Source of the DNA: Yes71-27 sp040758635
GTDB lineage: Bacteria > Bacillota > Desulfotomaculia > Desulfotomaculales > Ammonificaceae
DNA: 64,000 nt
Reading direction: 5' to 3'
Assembly: GCA_040758635.1 (NCBI GenBank)
Contig: JBFLVI010000001.1
Coordinates: forward strand, 1-64,000
In this document: positions 58,164 through 64,000 of the stretch, in pieces
Layout of the letters: each line of letters starts with the position of its first letter
Numbering within the stretch: the stretch's first letter is position 1
The notes under the pieces: model-generated
What the model saw: only the letters and a program-made list of their open reading frames with translations
Databases searched by the model: none
What the model was told of the DNA's origin: nothing
Position numbers and translations under genes: made by a program

Positions 58164-58436
58164 TTGGAGATCAGGCTTATTAATATCGGTTTCGGAAATA
58201 TCGTTTCCGCAAACCGCATCATTGCCATCGTCAGTCCCGAATCGGCGCCGATAAAGAGAATCATTACCGAGGCACGGGACAGGGGAATGTTGATTGATGC
58301 GACTTACGGCCGCCGCACGCGGGCTGTTATCATCACCGATTCGGACCACGTCATCCTTTCCGCGGTCCAGCCGGAGACGGTAGCCCACCGGCTCACGCCA
58401 AAAGAAACGGAGGGGGAGGAGACCGGAAAGAAGTGA
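58164..58436 (+). CDS. remA: RemA family DNA-binding regulator (DUF370)
   Basis: A 90-residue protein with the RemA core IRLINIGFGNIVSANRIIAI (20 residues), SPESAPIKRIITEARD and TYGRRTRAVIITDSDHVIL. In Bacillus subtilis RemA activates biofilm matrix genes; in sporulating anaerobes the targets are not known. TTG 58164 has GGAGGG upstream; the open frame before it reads through the ribosome site. It overlaps gmk by 4 bases. Confidence 0.93.
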   Translation: MEIRLINIGFGNIVSANRIIAIVSPESAPIKRIITEARDRGMLIDATYGRRTRAVIITDSDHVILSAVQPETVAHRLTPKETEGEETGKK

Positions 58437-59035
58437 TTCCCGGTCTTCTGCTGGTGATTTCCGGGCCTTCTGGGGTTGGCAAAGGTACCATCTGCGGTCG
58501 GTTAAAGACGATGGATCCGACGATTCACCTTTCAATCTCCATGACCACGCGTCCACCACGGGAAGGAGAAAAAGAGGGGAGAGAGTATTTTTTTGTTTCG
58601 GAGGCTCGTTTTCAGGAGCTCTTGGAACAGGGTGAACTCCTGGAGTGGGCCCGCGTCTACAATTTTTACTATGGAACGCCTAAAAAACCGGTGATGGAAA
58701 TGCGGGCCGCGGGACGGGACGTGATTCTGGAGATTGACGTTCAGGGAGGCTTGCAGGTGAAAGCGAACTGCCCTGAAAGCATCCTGGTTTTTATCCTGCC
58801 CCCGTCACTCGACGAACTTGCTTCCCGGCTGAGAAACAGGGGTACCGAAGGGGCGGAAGCAATTGCCGCCCGTCTCCGGTGGGCCCGGGAGGAACTTCGG
58901 AGTTTCCACCGGTACGACTACGCTGTGGTAAACGACACCCTGGAAGAGGCGGTACGGAAGGTCAATGCCATCCGGGTTGCCGAGAAGTGCCGTCCCCTGT
59001 TCCACGGGCTGGCCTGGCTCGATTCCTTGGAGTAA
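58433..59035 (+). CDS. gmk: Guanylate kinase
   Basis: Phosphorylates GMP to GDP. The 200 residues carry P-loop ISGPSGVGKGTIC, the GMP-binding region TRPPREGEKEGREYFFV, DVILEIDVQGGLQVK and RLRWAREELRSFHRYDYAVV (20 residues). The GTG start has GGAGGAGACCGG upstream and overlaps remA. Confidence 0.97.
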   Translation: MIPGLLLVISGPSGVGKGTICGRLKTMDPTIHLSISMTTRPPREGEKEGREYFFVSEARFQELLEQGELLEWARVYNFYYGTPKKPVMEMRAAGRDVILEIDVQGGLQVKANCPESILVFILPPSLDELASRLRNRGTEGAEAIAARLRWAREELRSFHRYDYAVVNDTLEEAVRKVNAIRVAEKCRPLFHGLAWLDSLE

Positions 59036-59080
59036 AAACCCTTAACACCAAGTTCAAGAAGGAGGTTAAGCGCTCGCGGT

Positions 59081-59320
59081 ATGCCGATCAACAGACCGCC
59101 GCTGGACAAGTTACTAAAGATTTCCCAGAACCGCTATATTTTGGCCATTGTTGCTGCAAGGTACGCCCGCCATCTGACCGACAAGATCAACGCCGGATTA
59201 TTGGACGATAGAGTCAAACCAGTATCCCGGGCACTGGAAGAAATGGCAGCGGCTAAGGTCACTTTTAGCCAGCCCGGGCGCGAGCCGGAAGCTGCGAGGT
59301 CTGGTAACAAGAATGCTTGA
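59081..59320 (+). CDS. rpoZ: RNA polymerase omega subunit
   Basis: A 79-residue omega subunit with NRYILAIVAARYARHL and VKPVSRALEEMAAAKV. It assists folding of the beta-prime subunit. AGAAGGAGG precedes the ATG. It overlaps coaBC by 8 bases. Confidence 0.95.
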   Translation: MPINRPPLDKLLKISQNRYILAIVAARYARHLTDKINAGLLDDRVKPVSRALEEMAAAKVTFSQPGREPEAARSGNKNA

Positions 59321-60512
59321 AGGAAGAAAGGTTATTCTTGGCATAACGGGAGGGATTGCCGCCTATAAGGCGGCAGAACTTGTTTCGCGTCTGCGTGCCG
59401 AAAGGGCTGCCGTCAAGGTGGTCCTGACCCGTGCGGCGCAGGAGTTTATCCAGCCGCTGACCATGCGGGTACTCGCGGAAAACGAAGTATACACCGGGCT
59501 GTTTGAGGGTCCGGAGCCGTTGCCGCACGTCAGGCTCGCTGCGGAGGCCGACCTGGTGGTGATCTACCCGGCAACGGCAAATCTTGTAGGGCAGGCGGCC
59601 TGGGGGTTGGCGTCCGACCTGCTGACCACCCTTCTGCTCGCCTTCCAGGGACCCGTGGTTGTCTGTCCGGCGATGAACGCGCAGATGTACAACAGCACCG
59701 CCGTTCAAGAAAACCTCCGCCGCCTGGAGGAACGCGGGTACATCGTGGTGCCACCGGAAACCGGGCGCCTCGCCTGCGGCGAGGTTGGTCCGGGACGTTT
59801 GCCGCCGCCGGAAACCGTGCTGGAGGTGATCCGCGGCGCGCTCGTGCCCAAAGACCTTGCCGGGTTGACCTTTCTGGTTACCGCCGGGCCGACGCGGGAG
59901 CCGTTGGACCCGGTACGCTATATAACCAACCGGAGTTCGGGGAAAATGGGGTACGCGGTAGCACGGGCAGCCAGGGACCGGGGTGCCCGTGTTATTTTGA
60001 TCAGCGGACCCACCGCACTACCGGAGCCTCACGGTGTTGCCTTTACCCGGGTGGACACGGCCCTGGCGATGCGAGAAGAGGTCAGGAAGAACTTTGACGC
60101 GGCCGACGTGGTGGTGATGTGTGCCGCGGTGAGTGATTACCGGCCGAAAGAGGTATACCCGGAGAAGATGAAGAAAGGTGCCGCGGAAATGGCGGTGACG
60201 TTCGTCCAGAACCCGGACATCCTCGCGGAGCTTGGAGCGCTTAAGCGGCACCAGCTCCTGGTAGGGTTTGCTGCGGAGAGCGGCAACGTCCTCGAGCGCG
60301 CCCGGGAAAAACTACAGGCGAAACAGGTGGACCTGATCGTGGCCAACGACGTGCGTCAGGAAGGGGCCGGGTTCGAGGCGGATACCAACATCGTCTGGCT
60401 GGTTTTTCGCGACGGGCGGTTTTTAGAGTTGCCGCGGATGGACAAGTATTTGGTGGCCCAACGTTTGCTCGACGCTGTTTTGGGATTGTGGAAAGGCGGG
60501 TACGGTGAGTAG
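59313..60512 (+). CDS. coaBC: Bifunctional CoaBC (PPC synthetase / decarboxylase)
   Basis: Two steps of coenzyme A synthesis. The N-terminal flavin-binding decarboxylase holds GITGGIAAYKAAELVSRLRA (20 residues), ATANLVGQAAWGLASDL and CPAMNAQMYNSTAVQENL. The C-terminal synthetase holds TAGPTREPLDPVRYITNRSS (20 residues) with GKMGYAVARAA. The 399 residues are typical. The start lies within the end of rpoZ, and the end overlaps priA by 8 bases. Confidence 0.96.
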   Translation: MLEGRKVILGITGGIAAYKAAELVSRLRAERAAVKVVLTRAAQEFIQPLTMRVLAENEVYTGLFEGPEPLPHVRLAAEADLVVIYPATANLVGQAAWGLASDLLTTLLLAFQGPVVVCPAMNAQMYNSTAVQENLRRLEERGYIVVPPETGRLACGEVGPGRLPPPETVLEVIRGALVPKDLAGLTFLVTAGPTREPLDPVRYITNRSSGKMGYAVARAARDRGARVILISGPTALPEPHGVAFTRVDTALAMREEVRKNFDAADVVVMCAAVSDYRPKEVYPEKMKKGAAEMAVTFVQNPDILAELGALKRHQLLVGFAAESGNVLERAREKLQAKQVDLIVANDVRQEGAGFEADTNIVWLVFRDGRFLELPRMDKYLVAQRLLDAVLGLWKGGYGE

Positions 60513-62724
60513 CCCGAAGGTCGTCCAGGTGGTGGTGAACCGCCCGCTCCGCGGCCCGAACCAGGTCTTTGCCTATATTGTGCCGGAGGCGCTCCAAGAA
60601 AAGGTTGCCCCCGGGGTACGCGTTGCAGTTCCTTTCGGCAGGCAAACGACGACCGGTTTCGTCCTCGGTACGGGCGGAGAGGCAGTACCCGGCCTTAAGC
60701 TGAAAGAGATTGTCGGGGTGCTTGACGAGGAGCCTCCCGTGCCGCCGGCGCTGCTCGAGCTTGCCCGCTGGGTGGCGTCCCGGTACGTGTGCACCCTTCG
60801 GGAAGCACTGGTCGCGATCTACGGTCCGGCCAGCCAAGGACAGAAACAAAAACCGGACCAGGCTTTCTGGTTTCGGGGGGAACCGGCGGAGGTCCTGCAA
60901 GAATTGGAAAGGTTGCGGGCGCCGGTTCAGGCGCGGGCGCTCAGCCTGATCGCGGCCCAGCCGGGGGTAACCCGGCGGGCGTTGCTGCGGGAAGGCATCG
61001 GGGCGAAGGCGATCGCCGCCCTGATCCGAAAGGGTCTGGTGGCGACCGAAGCGGTCCCGGTGTGGCGGGAGCCGTACCGGGACGTGGCTGTGGAAAAAGA
61101 AGGGCCGCCGGTTCTTTCCCCTGAGCAGCAGGCGGCCTTGCAGGAGATCCGCACGGCGGTGAGCGCGCAGCAGCACCAGGTCTTCCTGCTGCACGGCGTG
61201 ACCGGAAGCGGCAAGACGGAGGTTTACCTGCAGGCGGCCGCAGCCGCCCTGGAGGCCGGGCGGCAGGCGATCGTGCTGGTTCCGGAAATTGCCCTTGCGC
61301 ACCAGATGGTTTTGCAGTTCAAGGCCCGTTTCGGCAGCCAGGTGGCCATAACCCACAGCGCGCTGGGCGCCGGGGAGCGCCGGGACGAGTGGGAACGCGT
61401 TCGTTCCGGAGAGGCCAACGTTGTTCTTGGCGCCCGCTCGGCGGTTTTCGCGCCTGTGGCCAGACCGGGGCTGGTTGTCGTGGACGAGGAACACGAGCCG
61501 GCCTACAAGCAGGAACAGGCGCCCCGTTATCACGCCCGTGAGGTGGCCATCGCCCGGGCCGCCTTCGAAGGTGCCCCGGTGGTTTTAGGCAGCGCCACGC
61601 CGGCACTCGAGTCGTACGCGCAGCTTTTGAGCGGCCGCTACCGGGAACTAAGGCTTTCCCGCCGGGTTGACGGACGCCGCCTGCCGGTCGTCCGCGTTGT
61701 GGACCTGCGGGAAGAGTTCCGGGCGGGAACGGTAAGCCTTTTGAGCAAGCTTTTAATTGCCCGGATCCGGGAGAAGCTGCGGCAACAGGAACAGGTCTTG
61801 CTTTTCTTGAACCGGCGCGGCTTTGCGGCCTTCGTCCTCTGCCCGGCCTGTGGCAACGTGATTCGCTGCCCTAACTGCGATATCGCGCTGACTTACCACC
61901 GGCCGGAGACGCTGCTGTGCCACTACTGTTACTACCGGATGCGCTACGAAGCGCGGTGTCCCCGGTGCGGCAACACTGACGTCGGCCGGTACGGTGCCGG
62001 GACGCAGCGGGTGGAGGAGGAAGCCCGTGCGCTTTTCCCCGAGGCGCGAGTCGCCAGGATGGACGCGGAAACGACCGCGCGCCGGGGGAGCCACGCCGCT
62101 ATTTTGGACGCCTTTAAGGCCGGCGCGATTGACATTCTGATCGGCACCCAGATGGTGGCTAAGGGCCTGGACGTTCCTGGTGTGACTCTGGTAGGGGTGG
62201 TTAACGCCGACACCACGCTGCTGCTTCCGGATTTTCGGGCCGCGGAGCGGACGTTTCAGTTGCTTTACCAAGTTGCGGGCCGGGCGGGGCGGGGCGACCT
62301 GCCGGGAGAGGTGATCGTCCAGTCGCACTGTCCGGAGCATTACGCGGTCAGGCTGAGTGCCCTCCAGGATTTCAGCGCGTTTGCCAGGCGGGAAATGTCC
62401 TTGCGACAGCGTTTTGGATACCCGCCCTACACCTTCATGATCCGGGTGGTCTTCAGCGGTCCTGCTGGGGACAAGGTCGTCCGCAGCGCCGAGGAGTTTG
62501 GCGTACTGGCAAAAGCGGCGGCGGGAAAGGAAATGACGGTTTTGGGGCCGGCGCCCTGTCCCTTTGGAAGGTTAAAGGGTTTTTACCGCTGGCATATTAT
62601 TCTAAAAGGGAAACAAGGCCAGGTTGTGCGGGAAGCCTGCCGGGAGGTGCTGCGCCGGTTCACCGGCCGGCGTTTTCCCGGGGTGCGGATTGCCGTTGAC
62701 GCGGCACCCCAAAGTATGTTATAA
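60505..62724 (+). CDS. priA: Primosomal helicase PriA
   Basis: Restarts stalled replication forks. The 739 residues have an N-terminal fork-binding domain, Walker A in LLHGVTGSGKTEVYLQAAAA (20 residues), DEEH in VVVDEEHEPAYKQEQ, and eight Cys binding two zincs (LCPACGNVIRCPNCDIAL, CHYCYY, CPRCGN). Helicase motifs follow in IGTQMVAKGLDVPGVTLVGV (20 residues). The start is GTG inside the end of coaBC. Confidence 0.96.
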   Translation: MSSPKVVQVVVNRPLRGPNQVFAYIVPEALQEKVAPGVRVAVPFGRQTTTGFVLGTGGEAVPGLKLKEIVGVLDEEPPVPPALLELARWVASRYVCTLREALVAIYGPASQGQKQKPDQAFWFRGEPAEVLQELERLRAPVQARALSLIAAQPGVTRRALLREGIGAKAIAALIRKGLVATEAVPVWREPYRDVAVEKEGPPVLSPEQQAALQEIRTAVSAQQHQVFLLHGVTGSGKTEVYLQAAAAALEAGRQAIVLVPEIALAHQMVLQFKARFGSQVAITHSALGAGERRDEWERVRSGEANVVLGARSAVFAPVARPGLVVVDEEHEPAYKQEQAPRYHAREVAIARAAFEGAPVVLGSATPALESYAQLLSGRYRELRLSRRVDGRRLPVVRVVDLREEFRAGTVSLLSKLLIARIREKLRQQEQVLLFLNRRGFAAFVLCPACGNVIRCPNCDIALTYHRPETLLCHYCYYRMRYEARCPRCGNTDVGRYGAGTQRVEEEARALFPEARVARMDAETTARRGSHAAILDAFKAGAIDILIGTQMVAKGLDVPGVTLVGVVNADTTLLLPDFRAAERTFQLLYQVAGRAGRGDLPGEVIVQSHCPEHYAVRLSALQDFSAFARREMSLRQRFGYPPYTFMIRVVFSGPAGDKVVRSAEEFGVLAKAAAGKEMTVLGPAPCPFGRLKGFYRWHIILKGKQGQVVREACREVLRRFTGRRFPGVRIAVDAAPQSML

Positions 62725-62840
62725 AAACGGGCGGAGCAAGGCCTTTTTGGCGTGTGGAAGCGCATAAGGAAAGAAAAGGGGGAAAGCTGCCTGAAGGCCT
62801 GCTAAATTAAAACAGTTTCTGTGATTGAAAGGGAATCTGG

Positions 62841-63299
62841 ATGGCCATTTTTCGAATTGTGACGTTGGGGGATCCGGTTCTCCGTGAGAAAGCGAAGCCG
62901 GTGGAAAAGGTTAACGCGGCGGTGCGGCGCCTCCTCGACGACATGGCGGAAACCATGTACGACGCCAGGGGTGTGGGGTTGGCGGCGCCGCAGGTGGGAG
63001 TTGCCAAGCGGGTAATCGTTGTTGACGCCGGGCAGGGGCTGTACCAGCTCATCAACCCGGAGATCGTCGACGCGCAGGGAACGGAGACGGACCGCGAGGG
63101 CTGCCTCAGCATTCCCGGCATTTGGGGCGAAGTTTCAAGGGCGGTGCAGGTCACGGTCCGCGCGCTCAACCGGGAGGGCGAAACGGTGGAGGTGGAGGCG
63201 GAAGGGCTTTTCGCGCGCGTCCTGCAGCACGAGATCGACCACCTGGAGGGGATCCTTTTCATTGACCGCGCTCTCAAAATCATCCGGGGTGGAGGGTAG
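62841..63299 (+). CDS. def: Peptide deformylase
   Basis: Removes the formyl group from nascent proteins using a bound metal. The three motifs are GVGLAAPQVG, EGCLSIPGIWGE and LQHEIDHLEGILF with HExxH. The 152 residues are the usual length. It is paired with fmt, which adds the formyl group to initiator tRNA. Confidence 0.97.
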   Translation: MAIFRIVTLGDPVLREKAKPVEKVNAAVRRLLDDMAETMYDARGVGLAAPQVGVAKRVIVVDAGQGLYQLINPEIVDAQGTETDREGCLSIPGIWGEVSRAVQVTVRALNREGETVEVEAEGLFARVLQHEIDHLEGILFIDRALKIIRGGG

Positions 63300-63302
63300 C
63301 TC

Positions 63303-64000
63303 TTGCGCGTGGTCTTCATGGGCACTCCCGAGTTTGCCGTTCCGGCACTTGAAGCCCTGATACAAAACGGTTATCCGGTGGTCCTGGTGGTTACGCAACC
63401 CGATAGACCCAAGGGGCGGCGCGGCCGGGTCACCCCGCCCCCGGTGAAGGAAGTGGCGGTTGCCCACGGGATCCCGGTGCTTCAGCCGGTTCGCCTGAAA
63501 GACCCGGTTTTTTTGGAAGAACTCCGCCGAAAGGACCCCGAGGTAATCGTTGTGGTGGCGTACGGGAAGATTTTGCCGCTTGAGGTCCTGGCCCTGCCGA
63601 AGTACGGCTGCATCAACGTTCACGCCTCGCTGCTGCCAAAGTACCGTGGTGCGGCACCGGTTCAGCGGGCGCTGATGAACGGCGAGCGGGAAACGGGAAT
63701 CACGACGATTTTGATGGACGAGGGGATGGATACCGGGGATATTCTACTGCAGCGGCTGCTGGTAGTTGGAGAAGGCGAAAGCTTCGGGTCGCTTTACGGG
63801 CGTTTGGCGCACCTGGGGGCGGAGGTGCTTCTTGAAACTTTAAAGCTTTTGGGAGCAGGAAACCTGCCGCGCCGGCCGCAGGAGCACGGCCGGGCAAGTT
63901 TTGCGCCGCCGCTTGCGCCCGGCGACGAGATCATTTCCTGGGACCGGCCGGCGCAAGTTATAAGCAACCAGGTGCGCGCCCTGGATCCCTTTCCCGGTGC
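63303..64000 (+). CDS. fmt: Methionyl-tRNA formyltransferase (5' part)
   Basis: Transfers formyl from 10-formyl-THF to Met-tRNA. The first 232 codons are seen and the gene runs off the window. Motifs are VFMGTPEFAVPALEALI, VVAYGKILPLEVLALPKYG, INVHASLLPKYRGAAPVQRA (20 residues, catalytic Asn and His) and MDEGMDTGDIL (catalytic Asp). TTG 63303 has GGAGGG upstream, inside the end of def. The folD product upstream makes its cofactor. Confidence 0.96.
   Translation, partial: MRVVFMGTPEFAVPALEALIQNGYPVVLVVTQPDRPKGRRGRVTPPPVKEVAVAHGIPVLQPVRLKDPVFLEELRRKDPEVIVVVAYGKILPLEVLALPKYGCINVHASLLPKYRGAAPVQRALMNGERETGITTILMDEGMDTGDILLQRLLVVGEGESFGSLYGRLAHLGAEVLLETLKLLGAGNLPRRPQEHGRASFAPPLAPGDEIISWDRPAQVISNQVRALDPFPG

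Noticed and set aside
60241..61533. Minus-strand open frame of 430 codons opposite coaBC/priA
   Set aside because: Shadow frame: it spans two clear genes and reads His/Arg/Pro-rich nonsense.

Overview
The window comes from a high-GC (clearly above 50 percent by eye) endospore-forming, probably anaerobic and thermophilic member of the Firmicutes. The case for this is a complete spoIIIA operon (AA to AH), the recN-spoIVB-spo0A synteny, an OLE RNA with its protein partner OapA (a pair known mainly from extremophilic, mostly anaerobic Firmicutes), a ferredoxin-dependent 2-oxoacid oxidoreductase, folD-fchA one-carbon genes and a Moorella-type DapL. The closest gene-order impression is of the Moorella / Desulfotomaculum / Ammonifex / Desulforudis group; this is inference. 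Nearly every gene is on the + strand (one clear exception at 19985-20896), and TTG and GTG start codons are very common.

Layout. 204-7829: type IV pilus block (prepilin peptidase, three minor pseudopilins, a PilX-like exported protein, PilM, PilN, PilO), interrupted at 1144-2128 by a decayed toxin-antitoxin / Uma2 nuclease remnant. 8249-13361: tldD-tldE, aroQ, an M24 aminopeptidase and efp. 13734-19988: a CD1247-type protein and the spoIIIA operon, which is split by intergenic repeats at three places. 19985-20896: a lone minus-strand gene of unknown function. 21173-26285: two-subunit biotin-dependent carboxylase (PycB/OadA-like plus AccC), Asp23-AmaP-DUF2273 envelope genes and nusB. 26456-35754: xseA, folD, fchA, DUF4416, xseB, ispA, OLE RNA, oapA, dxs, tlyA. 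35870-42069: a SurA-N-like protein, nadK, argR, recN, spoIVB, spo0A. 42235-45896: steA, steB, a GT2 glycosyltransferase and a MraY-like transferase. 46045-48673: korDABC. 48866-53378: M20 peptidase, dapF, dapL, aspartate aminotransferase. 53517-57035: a cluster with a collagen-like protein, three SPOCS-domain (DUF3794-type) paralogues, one paralogue remnant and a divergent relative. 57268-64000: yicC, remA, gmk, rpoZ, coaBC, priA, def and the 5' part of fmt, the usual Firmicutes order.

The genes work together in a few themes: sporulation (engulfment channel SpoIIIA, SpoIVB signalling to the mother cell, Spo0A master control, probable spore-surface collagen-like and SPOCS proteins), isoprenoid supply (IspA, Dxs) tied to OLE RNA, anaerobic carbon metabolism (Kor, biotin carboxylase, folate enzymes), lysine/peptidoglycan precursor supply (DapL, DapF) and housekeeping.

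The most striking non-coding content, apart from the OLE RNA, is two families of short repeats found in many intergenic gaps. R1 has a 5-bp inverted repeat GGACC-N5-GGTCC flanked by GTTCGA/GTTCAC/GTTGAA words. R2 is built from CAGAAGTCAGAATCCAGAAG and GGATGAAGGCGGAA words. They even sit inside the spoIIIA operon, and R2 forms the first codons of korB and the last codons of korC. No tRNA, rRNA, intact transposon or CRISPR array was seen.
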